Counted from the stretch's first letter, positions 15,701 through 23,496 are shown. The stretch: DNA of 28,684 bases from JANXQE01 sp035651635 (GCA_035651635.1 DASRFK010000121.1:1-28684), one strand, 5' to 3'. Translations and numbers: made by a program. The notes: generated by a model not told the origin, from the letters alone.

Positions 15701-18700
15701 CTGCCGCTTGCATTGACCGAGAAACTAGCGCTGCTTCCCATAACTGCTACTTGATTGGTTGGCTGCGCCGTGATTGATGGCGCCACGGCCGCACTGACCA
15801 AGCTGACCGACAGGTCATTTCCCAGGTTAGGATCAGCGGGGTTCGACGTGGCGGTCACCGTATTGGAGAGCGTCCCGGCCGCAGAAGGCTGGATCGTGAC
15901 AACAATATTGCTGGCATGGCCAACGCTCAGGGCACCGACCACGCAGGCCACAGCATTGCCGAGGTTGACACAACCTGGCGAGGCGGAAACGAACGTGACA
16001 TTACTTGGCAATGCGTCAGTGATCGCCAGGTTTGATGCGGTCGAGGGACCGAGGTTGCTTACGGTGATCGTGTAGGAAAGGTTCTGGCCAACGGCCACAG
16101 GATTCGGCGCGGCAGACTGGTTTACCGCCACATCAGCCGTTGGAGCGCAACAGTCGTACTGGTTGTCCTGGATCGAAACCGAATCCAAAAACCAGCCCAT
16201 CCCGACGAAGCTGTTAATTCCCGTCGCCAACGACCACTTAAGCTGCACGTTTTGGCCGGCGGCAGCGGCCGGCAGCACAACTGTCGTCGTGACCCAGCCC
16301 ATAGAATTGCTACCCCAGGCAGCCGCCCCCGCCAATGGGTTGGCTGTGCCGGCGCTCAAAGTGCAATTGTAGCCGCCGCTTGAAAAGCTTCCGCCGGCTG
16401 TGACGATATCGCTGAAAGCTCCACCCCCAATCGAGATTTGAAGCACGCCGCCATCGTAATATGTCAGCGTGTGTGGATGTGCGATGCTATGGAAAGCAAG
16501 ATTGTAGTTATGGCGAAATGTCAGTTGTGCCGCCGACGAAACAATCGCGATGGGAGGCGAGACCAAATCGGTTTGTCCCGCCGTGCCGGCATCGGCGGCA
16601 AACACAGAATTTGGCGCGGTATCGGAAAAGCCGTTGGTGCTCGCCCAGTTGGCCAAAACACCGGAGGCGACGGAGGTCGACCAGCCAGCGGGAAACCCTG
16701 GACTGCTCACGCCATCAAAGTTCTCAGAGAAACTGGTAACTACGCTGGTGGCGCCAAGCCTTACCGTGAAGGTCACGTTGCCCAGGTTGGCCGGTCCGTC
16801 CTGGAGCTGTAGCGTGGCAGTCAGAGTGCTGCCGCAAGTGCCGTTGGCCGTGAAACTGAACGAGCGAGTTACTGCCGATCCGCTGGCAGGCACTACACCA
16901 TACGTTTGCGGGCCGCCGGGAGAAGTGACACCGCCGGTGGGTTGCAAGGTCGCCACCAGGTTTGCGGTATCGGCCGAGCCGGTGTTGATCAAGCCAAAGC
17001 TAACGGTGAGGGTCTCGCCGGGATCCACCGCGTTGTTGGTGCAGCTTTCGATCACGAGGGCCAGGCTATTGGATACAATATGTGGCGTAGCCGCCCCGGC
17101 CAAGGCACTCAACAGAGCCCCACCGGCCGGCGTGCCCCAACCGGTGCAAAGATCGAATCCGCTTACGGCGAGAAATTTAGTTGGACTGGACGCGTTGGTA
17201 TTATTGCCGCTGGTAATGTCATGCATGGCGGCGGCGTAACCACTGCCCTGGGCGAGGGTATAAAGCGCAGGATTTATAAAACCTACCACCGGCTTGCCAT
17301 TCGCAAGGGCTTGCTGGTTTATGAGCGCGGTGTAGGCCGCCCACAATGGAGCGGCGCAACTGGTCCCTCCCGCCGCGCCCGAACTGCCGTTGTTGTACGT
17401 CACGAAAATGTTGTCCGCCGTTAACGCGACGTCCGGAAAATTGCGCATCGTCGTCGAGCCTTGGTTGCCTGCCATGCTGACACTCTGCTGCCAACTGGGA
17501 ATTGTATAGGAAGTGCTGATACCACCCCCAGTGCCATTTGTCCCGTTGCCGGAATTGTACCAGTTCCACGTCTTCTCCGACGCCCATGTGCCTCCGGGAC
17601 CGCTCGTGCTCAAAGTCGTGCCCCCGACAATGGTGATGTTCGGATTATCACAAGGCTGCGGAGCTGCGCCGCTGTAAGCGTCGCTGTCTCCGGCGGCTTG
17701 AAAGTACGATTGCCCCTGCGCCGCGAACTGCAGAAAAATGTTGTCCGTCGTCGAACTCGGACCTCCGGACCAACTCCAGGAGGAACTGAGTTGTTTGGCC
17801 GAGTTGTCACTCGCCATCCGGTTCAAAATGTCGTTGGGAAACCCGCTCGGGCCTGCTTCGTAAACAACAATCCGGCTCAAGCCCGGCGCCATTGCCACCG
17901 CCATCTCGATATCGAGGGCGACCTCGACATTGTTCCCTCCCGGAGTGCCGTTGTACCCGTCCAAAAGAACGTTGGTCAGCGGCACATTTGGAAGTCCCGC
18001 CAGCGATTCATATGACGCAATGTCATTGGCATAGTAGCCGTCGAATTCGAGCAATCCCACCGTTTGGCCAAGGCCGGTAACCGCCACATTCGGAGCATAC
18101 GCAGCCCGAAAATCTTTGCCCAGGTAGGTCCCGCCACTTCCAGAGCCGAAGAAAGGCTGCGGCTGGGAGTTCAGGCGGGTAGGCCGATGCACCAGCGGAT
18201 GAGGCGGGCTAAAATCATCAAGCCCGCTAATGTCTAGAATTGGGACAGCTACAGTGACGGACGGCTCCTGGTCCGGCGCAAAGAAGTCCCGATTCTCCGT
18301 CGGATGCCGAAACGTGAGCAACCGAAGACCAAAAGCTTTCTCGATGTCGGCCACGGAACCCTTCACGTCCAGCAGCACGCGATTTGCATGGGTCGATGTG
18401 ACTTCGAGGCGGTTGGTGCGGGCGAATTCGAGCAACGCCGCATATTGTTCCTCCGACGGCGCGAAAGCCTCAGCGAACTGGTCCGGGGTCAAGAATTGAT
18501 GAAAACGAGGGCTTTGAGGATCGTATAGTTCTTTGAGCAAGTTCGTCAGCCCGTCCGAGTTGCGCAAGGGAAGGCCAATTGCCAGGCGCAGCCGGGAAGC
18601 GGGATCGAGGCGCCCAATGGGCTGGCGCCCTTGAGCAGCAGGGGGAACATGCCCACGCAGTGGGTGAGTTGGCGCGGCATTGACCTGGAATGCCCAGGCT

Positions 18701-18783
18701 AGCCCAAGCAAGCAGAGCCAAGCCCACAGGTAAGACCCGCATGACCAGATGTTTATGCGTTGAGCGTGGGGGTACTTCTTCAC
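12760..18783 (-). CDS. Giant exported S53 (sedolisin) peptidase with 11 Ig-like domains
   Basis: This protein has 2007 residues. Signal peptide: residues 1-37. Pro-kumamolisin propeptide: ~50-190. S53 catalytic domain: ~215-562, with E287 and D291 (VEVALD), oxyanion D366 (AAGDSD), nucleophile S475 (GGTSCAAP) and a calcium site using D522 and D544 (HDITSG, GFDLCTGWG). A CARDB-like region lies at 568-678, a jelly-roll-like region at 686-873 and a DUF11 domain at 882-993. Eleven Ig-like domains run from 1002 to ~1930, with conserved Trp every 85 residues from W1035 to W1885. The final ~70 residues end in RFYRVRTD, a verrucomicrobial exported-protein pattern. All catalytic residues are present, so an active, self-maturing acid-type serine-carboxyl peptidase held at the surface is likely. 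The start codon is GTG at 18783. No later Met precedes the signal core. Confidence 0.92.
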   Translation of the reverse strand: MKKYPHAQRINIWSCGSYLWAWLCLLGLAWAFQVNAAPTHPLRGHVPPAAQGRQPIGRLDPASRLRLAIGLPLRNSDGLTNLLKELYDPQSPRFHQFLTPDQFAEAFAPSEEQYAALLEFARTNRLEVTSTHANRVLLDVKGSVADIEKAFGLRLLTFRHPTENRDFFAPDQEPSVTVAVPILDISGLDDFSPPHPLVHRPTRLNSQPQPFFGSGSGGTYLGKDFRAAYAPNVAVTGLGQTVGLLEFDGYYANDIASYESLAGLPNVPLTNVLLDGYNGTPGGNNVEVALDIEMAVAMAPGLSRIVVYEAGPSGFPNDILNRMASDNSAKQLSSSWSWSGGPSSTTDNIFLQFAAQGQSYFQAAGDSDAYSGAAPQPCDNPNITIVGGTTLSTSGPGGTWASEKTWNWYNSGNGTNGTGGGISTSYTIPSWQQSVSMAGNQGSTTMRNFPDVALTADNIFVTYNNGSSGAAGGTSCAAPLWAAYTALINQQALANGKPVVGFINPALYTLAQGSGYAAAMHDITSGNNTNASSPTKFLAVSGFDLCTGWGTPAGGALLSALAGAATPHIVSNSLALVIESCTNNAVDPGETLTVSFGLINTGSADTANLVATLQPTGGVTSPGGPQTYGVVPASGSAVTRSFSFTANGTCGSTLTATLQLQDGPANLGNVTFTVRLGATSVVTSFSENFDGVSSPGFPAGWSTSVASGVLANWASTNGFSDTAPNSVFAADAGTAGQTDLVSPPIAIVSSAAQLTFRHNYNLAFHSIAHPHTLTYYDGGVLQISIGGGAFSDIVTAGGSFSSGGYNCTLSAGTANPLAGAAAWGSNSMGWVTTTVVLPAAAAGQNVQLKWSLATGINSFVGMGWFLDSVSIQDNQYDCCAPTADVAVNQSAAPNPVAVGQNLSYTITVSNLGPSTASNLAITDALPSNVTFVSASPGCVNLGNAVACVVGALSVGHASNIVVTIQPSAAGTLSNTVTATSNPADPNLGNDLSVSLVSAAVAPSITAQPTNQVAVMGSSASFSVNASGSVPLSYLWTFGGNPLAGATVSSLSLTNVQPNQAGNYAVVVTNSVGSVTSTVATLTVLIPPSITGQPTNQTVSLGSNTVFQVGATGTAPLSFQWMFAGAPLSGATSSSVALTGVQTNQAGNYCVVVTNSAGAVTSSVATLTVLVPPAITLQPASQSVVLGSNVTFQAAASGSAPLNYQWFFGGAVIPGQTGTALGLTNVQTAQAGNYQFVASNGAGSATSTVAQLTVLIPPAITTQPTNQTVISGANLSFQVNASGTAPLSYQWWFNGTNALGTSTNILGLNNVQPSQAGAYNVVITNSAGAITSSVATLTVGIPPGITNPPTSLVIIQGQNASFNVAASGDAPLGYQWRFASTPVAGATASSYTVFGTSSANAGNYDVVVSNPYGAVTSSVAQLTVLVPPSISSQPTNQIVAAGTDALFQVLASGTAPLSYQWWFNGTNAVGINSNALVITGAQAAQAGTYQVVITNSAGAITSAVATLSIGVPAGVSQQPVSLTVIQGRSATFTVMGSGTAPISYQWRLNGVALPGGVGTNYFIGAVGTGDAGAYDAVISNAYGSITSAVGQLTVVVPPSISAQPTNQTVSAGSNVMFQVSATGSSPLAYQWWFNNTNVVGGNTNVLCLTNVQVTAAGGYSVVVTNTAGFVTSLVATLVVGIPPTVTQDPGSLTVTQGQNAGFSVSADGTTPLTYQWRFNGTPLAGGAGTNYIVSQAASGNAGSYDVVITNSFGVVTSALAQLTVIIPPSINVQPTNQTVISGASAAFQVSAAGTAPFAYQWWFNGTNAVGANSNLLAINNAQVSAGGSYSVVVANAAGSITSAVAQLIVLVPPTILTQPSNQVSLVGGTVSFYAAAAGSGPLSYQWSFNGSPLTGATTNGLQLTSVQLSQAGSYALLVSNAAGTNVSTPASLKILVPPLAQNAVASPSGFSLSVSSVSGLNYLLEYKNALTDSSWTPAGNWTVGTGGILVLPDTNSPTGSRFYRVRTD
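13002..15810 (-). repeat. Eleven Ig-like repeat units at exact 255-bp spacing
   Basis: Inside the S53 peptidase gene, the codon for the conserved Trp after Gln/Leu lies at 13129, 13384, 13639, 13894, 14149, 14404, 14659, 14914, 15169, 15424 and 15679 (plus-strand coordinate of CCA). Every interval is exactly 255 bases. Units 4, 6, 8 and 10 share the Y-Q-W-W-F-N motif and units 5, 7 and 9 share Q-W-R, so the region grew in 510-base pairs. Confidence 0.85.
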
Positions 18784-19024
18784 GTCTGAATTATCAACCT
18801 CAGGAAGACGCAGGTTTTATGCCGTGACTCAAATAGTTATACCGGTTTCGGGACGTTGTGGCCGAAAAACCCGGCGTGCAGAGCGGGTGTTGCAAGGCGG
18901 CAGCCACTCTGGATTGCTCGGGGAACTCCCCCGCGCTGTCTGGCAGGAGTGCGATTTTTGGCGAAAACTGATCCCGCCAAGTTGCAAGATAGCCGCGCGA
19001 GTATCCGGGGCCTCGCTGTTCTGC

Positions 19025-19053
19025 TTGACTTACCATTTAATGGGTAAGACAGT
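19025..19053 (+). promoter_or_regulatory. Candidate vapBC promoter
   Basis: TTGACT (19025-19030) is a good -35 match. At 17 bases downstream lies GACAGT, a weak -10. The proposed start would be within a few bases of the antitoxin ATG at 19059, so the leader would be very short. The spacer overlaps the palindrome described next, as expected for an autoregulated toxin-antitoxin promoter. Confidence 0.4.
19029..19048. promoter_or_regulatory. Palindromic operator candidate for VapB
   Basis: CTTACC-ATTTAATG-GGTAAG forms six-base perfect arms around an AT-rich centre, between the -35 hexamer and the antitoxin start. AbrB/MazE-type antitoxins bind such inverted repeats as dimers, alone or with the toxin, and shut off their own operon. 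The position fits that model; binding itself is inferred. Confidence 0.5.
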
Positions 19054-19058
19054 AAGGC

Positions 19059-19313
19059 ATGACGGCCACGTTATCGAGCAAAGGCCAAGTGGTGCTGCCC
19101 AAAAGGGCGCGAATGCGACTGCGATTGCAGCCCGGCACAAAGTTCTCCTGCAAGGTGGAAGGCGAATCCATCGTCCTCACACCGGAACGAGGCAACCGAG
19201 AGCGGCCCAAGCTGATCACCGATACGAAAACGGGGCTGCGGATAACGCAGTCCCCTGCGGAAATGAGGGTCACGAGCGAAGAGGTGCGGGCGGCCATGGC
19301 CGATTTCCCATGA
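19059..19313 (+). CDS. vapB: VapB-type antitoxin, AbrB/SpoVT DNA-binding domain
   Basis: This 84-residue protein has an AbrB/MazE swapped-hairpin domain at residues 1-45 (TLSSKGQVVLPKRARMRLRLQPGTKF), the usual DNA-binding half of such antitoxins. The C-terminal half (~50-84, with SPAEMRVTSEEVRAAMADFP) should wrap around and block the toxin. Its stop overlaps the toxin start (ATGA at 19310-19313), giving translational coupling. Length is typical. The ATG at 19059 is chosen because the AbrB domain begins at once. AAGG lies too near the ATG to be an ideal ribosome site. A palindrome just upstream suggests autoregulation. Confidence 0.88.
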   Translation: MTATLSSKGQVVLPKRARMRLRLQPGTKFSCKVEGESIVLTPERGNRERPKLITDTKTGLRITQSPAEMRVTSEEVRAAMADFP

Positions 19314-19705
19314 GATACCTGCTCGACGTCAACACCCTGCTCGCTCTGGCGCACACCGGACACGCCTTGCACGCAAAAGCAGCGAGTTGGTATACCCGCG
19401 TGTCGGGCTCGGCACGCGGATTCCATACCTGTTCGATTACCGAGTTGGGCTTTGTGCGAGTTTCGGTCAGTACCGGCCTTCAGCCCGACGTTGAAACAGC
19501 CAAGCAAGCCCTCGACGCTCTAAAATCCTCCTCCTCGGTCCGGTTCGAGCTCATCGCGGACAATCATGGAGCTGCGCAATTGCCGGCGTTTGTAAAAAAG
19601 GCTCAAGCCATCACCGATGGACATTTATCGGAACTGGCAGGAAAGAACGCCATGCAACTGGTGACGCTCGATCAAGGCATTCCCAAAGCCCTGTACATTG
19701 GCTAG
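19310..19705 (+). CDS. vapC: VapC-type toxin, PIN-domain ribonuclease
   Basis: This 131-residue PIN-domain protein starts MRYLLDVNTLLAL. The metal-binding acidic residues of the PIN active site are all present in the expected order: D6, E45 (SITELGF), D103 (AITDGHL) and D121 (TLDQGI). VapC toxins cut tRNA or rRNA and stop translation until neutralised by the cognate antitoxin. The gene overlaps vapB by four bases. The longer frame upstream is discarded because it would run through vapB in another frame. The toxin seems intact. The RNA target cannot be predicted from the sequence. Confidence 0.9.
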   Translation: MRYLLDVNTLLALAHTGHALHAKAASWYTRVSGSARGFHTCSITELGFVRVSVSTGLQPDVETAKQALDALKSSSSVRFELIADNHGAAQLPAFVKKAQAITDGHLSELAGKNAMQLVTLDQGIPKALYIG

Positions 19706-19924
19706 AGGTTTCTCGAGTGGCGGGCGGCTTCACCAGGGGCGTCCGCGGGTGGCAGTGCTGTAAAGAGGTCGGCAGGGTTTGGACTTCCCTGGCGCTTGTG
19801 GCTGCTGTGATACGGAAGTGGTGGGAAACAGGGTTTCGCGTCGCGTCGCAGCGCAAAAAGGCGGTCCCGCTCAGCGGGGCCGCGGTCAAAGACGCTGCGT
19901 GGAAACCAGCGGCGTTCCGCCAAA
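19706..19924. repeat. Convergent intergenic region with hairpins
   Basis: This lies between the stops of vapC and the metallohydrolase gene. GGTCCCGC-TCA-GCGGGGCC (19863-19881, one G-T pair) is the best stem and may act as a terminator, although no T-run follows on either side. A weaker CGCTG/CAGCG pair lies near 19890-19907. No gene is seen. Confidence 0.4.
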
Positions 19925-22414
19925 TCACTTTGCCGAGTCGCACTCGGCGATCAATTGTCGGTAGGTCTGGCGCGCGTACTCATAAGCCGCTTTGGCCTCG
20001 GACATTTCATCGGACTTAATGAACCGCTGTTTCTGCTGCCAACAGCGATCCACTCCATCCAGGCACCATTGAGCACTGCGGCGCGAAGCGCGGATCGGTT
20101 TGCCGTCGACCAGCACGAAGATGGGATTGGTGTGCGACGAAGGCAGAATTCGTAGTGCCACCCAACTGCTTTTATCGATCTGCACGTCGAACGTGACATC
20201 CCGCAGAGAACCGTCGGCATTGACCTCTTTTCGAGCTACCGGGTAACCGTTGACGATGAGTTCGAGAGGCACATGCCGGGAATCGTCCAGGCGCGCGCGT
20301 TCGATATCCCAGTATGGCTTCTCGGAATACGGCCGCTTTTTTATTTCCGGCTTGGAGTTCTCGTCGAGGAGCGCGGCGACTTTGGCCGTGACGTGCACCA
20401 TCGCGGGTTTGGCCAGACGCAACTCACTGCCGTTCTCGCCCATCACGGCGCCGTCGATTTTAAAATCCATGAGGTGGCTCCGTCCATCACTGACGTAGTT
20501 GTGACCTTCGCGAATGCCTTCGCACCAGGCGTCATAGGTCAGCTTGTCTCCCAGTTTCACATATGAACGGCCCAACCCCACTCTTTCCCCATAGATGCAG
20601 GGAAAATCCGTTTCGCCGCTGATGCGGGTGCGAAATCCAACATTGAGAGTGTGATACCACATGTTGAGTTCCCAAACGCTTGGCGTGTCGACCATGGACA
20701 TGAAATCGACGGCCGGCACGAGCTTGCCGTCCGGGCCGGGTACCTGGTGGGTCACATCGACGATGTATTCATTGGCGCCAATCCCGCTATAAGGTGGAAC
20801 CACATAGTTGGGCAGTTCGGACGTATCGACTTCCAAGCCCCAACCCGAGTGGGCCGGGCCGCACACCGCGCCTTGCTTTTTGGCCCATCGCAATGTGTTC
20901 AGGCATAGTGTGGGCCAGTGTTTGTCCGAGTCGCCGCCCGGATAGATTTCGTCCTTGAGCCGTAACAAGACCAGGTGACCGGATTGATGCGAGCCGAAGC
21001 CGGATACTTCGATGTCGTAATGGAGCAGGTACGGGTAACGCGAAACCGTATCGTCCTTTCCGGTGAAAAATTGTTTCTGAAAATCAAAACAAGGTCCCCA
21101 AGTCAGGTTGCACCCGACCTTGAGGTCTTCGCCCTGGCAATGGCGGTACATATCAACGGCCAACACACCTTCGGTCGGTTGAGTGTAGTGCGCGCACCCC
21201 GCAGCGTGGATGTGATGATCGCCGGACCACCAGCCGAACTTCGAGGGATCGATCCAGCGCCGTAACTGGAAAGTTGCAGTTTGTCCCGGGCCTTTAACTT
21301 CCAGCGGGCAAGCTTCGGCGATGTACTCGGGACCGCGGGTGTACTCGATGATATATTTGCCTGCCGGTAAAATGAAATTCTCTCCGTCAGCGCGGTAGAT
21401 CTGCGGGTGAAAAGCAAAGTCGGGCGCCAGGCGCTTGGCTTGGGAAGGATAGACCCGTTGCTGCCGATCTTTGACGATAAACATCGCCGTGGAGGGCTGA
21501 CCGGTTTCATCAAAAACCCGCAACTTCACTTCGTGTGCCGGAAGACAGTTGAACAACAGATCCAGCTCGCTGCGGAAGCCCAAATCTTGTGTGCCCTGGC
21601 CCACATCAAACACCAGCTTGGCCTCGCGTTTGCCAGCGTCCCGGCTATAGAGCGATACAATCCGATATTCCAGCCCGAGCCCGCTCAGTTCTTTGCGCAA
21701 AGGCTGTTTGCCCGGCGCCTCCAAATCGAGCCAGCGCTCCCGCGATGAAAGGTTTTTGTCGGCTCCGTCACTCTTCGCATACGCCCGATCGGAGGCCGTT
21801 CTGGCCCAGGGCGAATCGTGCACCGATTGGGCTTGCGGGCTGATGACGCGCAGCTCGGCCGTGGCTCCGGCGTCATTCTGCACTTTGACCAAAAATGTGC
21901 GCCACCCGTCCGCCACCAACTCGGGCGCGGCCGGTCCAGGCGCCACTTTGACACGCATCTCGGGATTGATGGTCAATCCGACCAGGCAGTGCGGATCGAG
22001 CACGCGCTGAATCGCCTGGCAGGCCACGGCCGAATCCGTGCCGGTCAAAGCCGAATCAATCGCGCGCTGCTCGTCGGGTAACAGGGGAGCCCCGAGATAA
22101 TTAAGGGCCTCACCAACTCGCCGAACCTGCGCTGCCAATGGCTGAAGGTCCACTTCTTTCACGACGGGCAACGTCGCGGGATCCGCCTCGGCCAACAATG
22201 CACCGCCAACGATGACGCACGCCCAAATTGAGAACTGCCCGAAAAGATTGCTCCGCCTGGGAGCGACGGAGTCTTGCCGGCGAGTTCTTTTCGCAACATA
22301 CCCACACGCCGGCGGGACGCCGGCGCTCCCAGGCCGATCCATCGAGAAGCTGTTTTCGCTTTTCGCTCGTGAACTATGACCAGACGAGTTGAGTTTCAAT
22401 TTTGAATTTAACAT
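19925..22414 (-). CDS. Exported CehA/McbA-family metallohydrolase
   Basis: This protein has 829 residues. An unusually long N-region (1-57) precedes a signal-peptide-like core at 58-76 (FGQFSIWACVIVGGALLA). A helical and beta-rich region without a recognised family covers ~80-390. The CehA/McbA PHP-like metallohydrolase domain then runs to about residue 690. It has the metal motif GDHHIH (398-403), a later AHSGWG and the segment LNVGFRTRISGETDFP, all typical of the family. The C-terminal ~130 residues are less conserved. Family members hydrolyse esters or phosphoesters, and CehA itself carbaryl; the substrate here is unknown. Residues ~26-54 are encoded by a palindromic repeat. No strong ribosome site precedes 22414, and a start at M25 (22342) is possible. 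Confidence 0.82.
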   Translation of the reverse strand: MLNSKLKLNSSGHSSRAKSENSFSMDRPGSAGVPPACGYVAKRTRRQDSVAPRRSNLFGQFSIWACVIVGGALLAEADPATLPVVKEVDLQPLAAQVRRVGEALNYLGAPLLPDEQRAIDSALTGTDSAVACQAIQRVLDPHCLVGLTINPEMRVKVAPGPAAPELVADGWRTFLVKVQNDAGATAELRVISPQAQSVHDSPWARTASDRAYAKSDGADKNLSSRERWLDLEAPGKQPLRKELSGLGLEYRIVSLYSRDAGKREAKLVFDVGQGTQDLGFRSELDLLFNCLPAHEVKLRVFDETGQPSTAMFIVKDRQQRVYPSQAKRLAPDFAFHPQIYRADGENFILPAGKYIIEYTRGPEYIAEACPLEVKGPGQTATFQLRRWIDPSKFGWWSGDHHIHAAGCAHYTQPTEGVLAVDMYRHCQGEDLKVGCNLTWGPCFDFQKQFFTGKDDTVSRYPYLLHYDIEVSGFGSHQSGHLVLLRLKDEIYPGGDSDKHWPTLCLNTLRWAKKQGAVCGPAHSGWGLEVDTSELPNYVVPPYSGIGANEYIVDVTHQVPGPDGKLVPAVDFMSMVDTPSVWELNMWYHTLNVGFRTRISGETDFPCIYGERVGLGRSYVKLGDKLTYDAWCEGIREGHNYVSDGRSHLMDFKIDGAVMGENGSELRLAKPAMVHVTAKVAALLDENSKPEIKKRPYSEKPYWDIERARLDDSRHVPLELIVNGYPVARKEVNADGSLRDVTFDVQIDKSSWVALRILPSSHTNPIFVLVDGKPIRASRRSAQWCLDGVDRCWQQKQRFIKSDEMSEAKAAYEYARQTYRQLIAECDSAK
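22253..22339. repeat. Palindromic repeat inside the metallohydrolase N-terminus
   Basis: GCCTGGGAGCG (22255-22265) and CGCTCCCAGGC (22324-22334) are perfect 11-base reverse complements. GCCGGC-containing stems lie between them. The translated peptide (GSAGVPPAC and following R-rich residues) has the look of repeat DNA read as protein. It lies between the start codon and the hydrophobic core of the signal peptide, so it lengthens the N-region without breaking the frame. Confidence 0.7.
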
Positions 22415-22476
22415 AGGTGAACCTGAGAATTGACTTCAGCGGCATCTACAAACCGCTTGAGATTAGCGGCTGGAGT

Positions 22477-23424
22477 TCATTGTTTATCTCCGTGTGATGC
22501 CCTTGCGGCCGCCTCCCGTTGCTCGATGCTTTTGAGCAAAGTGGTCTTCGCCGGCGAATAAGCCTCGTTCGTCACCCAAGTGAGTTGCGAGCGAGACTCG
22601 GCGAAATGGCCGCCGAGCATTTTGACGCGCGCCAAGTGAACGTAAACATCCTGGCGATTCTCCTCCTGCCGGGCGATTTGCAGGGCATTGGTCCAGGCCT
22701 GCAGCGCGGGCTCCACGGGAAAGGGTTTGATGGAGTAATACGTCTGGGCGAGATCGCGCGCGAAGGCAAAATTCTTCGGGTCAAGGCGGATGGCGTTGCT
22801 GTACAGCACCAGGCAACGTCCGAACACGTCCTGCTCGTTGGAGTGGTAGTAATCGGCAGCCTTTTTCCGCAGCACGTAAAGAACATCCGCGAAGTTATGA
22901 TAGAAAACCGGCTCATTGGGGCTGATCTCGATGGCTTTGCTGAAATATTGAAAGGCCTTGTCGACTGGCCCGCTCTCCCCGTAGCGTCCGGCTAAGTTGT
23001 TATAGATGGCGGCGTTGTTGGTATCGAGTTCGAGCGCCTTTTCCCACTCGAGCAGAGCGCCCTGTTCATCATCGCGCGCGTTGAGGAAGTTGCCGTAAGC
23101 CAGGTGCGCGGCGGCATCCCGCGGATAGCGCTTTAGCAAAGCGTTGTAACTACGGCGGACCGGTTCGAACCGTTCGGTGATGCGCCGTTGAAGCTCAGCG
23201 TCCGAGAGCCCCGCACCCTCGGCCATTTTCTGCTTGTTCGAGCGCACCCACCCATCCACTTCGGCCTGAGCGGCATCGTCGGCCGCATCGAGTTTCTGCA
23301 ACTCAACCTTCGGGTCATCGGCGGGGGCGGTTGGCGCTTGCGGTCCGGGGATTTGCGGGACGTCCGCCATCCCCAGGCAGGCAAGCACAAGCGCGGTCGC
23401 GAGACACGAGATCGGGAAATTCAC
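22477..23424 (-). CDS. Exported TPR-repeat protein
   Basis: This protein has 315 residues from the GTG at 23424; a TTG at 23466 would add 14 residues. The N-terminal hydrophobic stretch (FPISCLATALVLACLGMA) acts as signal peptide; VLAC might be a weak lipobox. After a proline-rich and acidic linker come TPR-like helical pairs from about residue 85: AAHLAYGNFLNARDDEQGALLEWEKALELD, AIYNNLAGRYGESGPVDKAFQYFSKAIEIS, and further pairs around CLVLYSNAIRLDP and ALQAWTNALQIA. These should form a protein-binding superhelix in the periplasm or on the outer face. The partner is unknown. It sits 62 bases upstream of the metallohydrolase gene on the same strand, so co-transcription is possible. Neither start has a good ribosome site. 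Confidence 0.8.
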   Translation of the reverse strand: MNFPISCLATALVLACLGMADVPQIPGPQAPTAPADDPKVELQKLDAADDAAQAEVDGWVRSNKQKMAEGAGLSDAELQRRITERFEPVRRSYNALLKRYPRDAAAHLAYGNFLNARDDEQGALLEWEKALELDTNNAAIYNNLAGRYGESGPVDKAFQYFSKAIEISPNEPVFYHNFADVLYVLRKKAADYYHSNEQDVFGRCLVLYSNAIRLDPKNFAFARDLAQTYYSIKPFPVEPALQAWTNALQIARQEENRQDVYVHLARVKMLGGHFAESRSQLTWVTNEAYSPAKTTLLKSIEQREAAARASHGDKQ

Positions 23425-23467
23425 GCCAGCAGAATACGCCACGGACTGACGGCTGCCAATTTGCAAT

Positions 23468-23496
23468 TTTGCAGTTCCGCTAACTTCCCGTATAAT
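23468..23496 (+). promoter_or_regulatory. Sigma-70-like promoter of pyc, very short leader
   Basis: TATAAT (23491-23496) is a perfect -10 box. TTTGCA (23468-23473) is a 4-of-6 match to the -35 box at 17 bases spacing. Transcription would begin near 23503, only about 8 bases before the ATG at 23511, too close for a Shine-Dalgarno site. The pyc transcript would then be nearly leaderless. Confidence 0.55.

Larger units (their letters stand above)
18784..19058. other. Divergent intergenic region between S53 gene and vapBC
   Basis: No gene is seen in these 275 bases. An open frame running through it into the toxin gene has unfavourable composition and overlaps the antitoxin in another frame. The right end holds the vapBC promoter and operator candidates. 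No convincing promoter for the S53 gene was found. Confidence 0.4.

Noticed and set aside
13002..15810. Regular 255-bp period considered as a CRISPR or satellite array
   Set aside because: The units are coding, far too long for CRISPR repeats, and diverge in sequence as Ig-like protein domains.
16550..17239. 229-codon plus-strand frame within the S53 gene
   Set aside because: Antisense to the well-supported peptidase; no domain or ribosome site.
18824..19309. Upstream extension of the VapC frame to 293 residues
   Set aside because: It overlaps the whole antitoxin gene in another frame; the PIN domain begins exactly at 19310.
22425..22476. Possible promoter between the TPR gene and metallohydrolase gene
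   Set aside because: The gap is only 62 bases and shows no -10/-35 pair; read-through from the TPR gene explains expression equally well.
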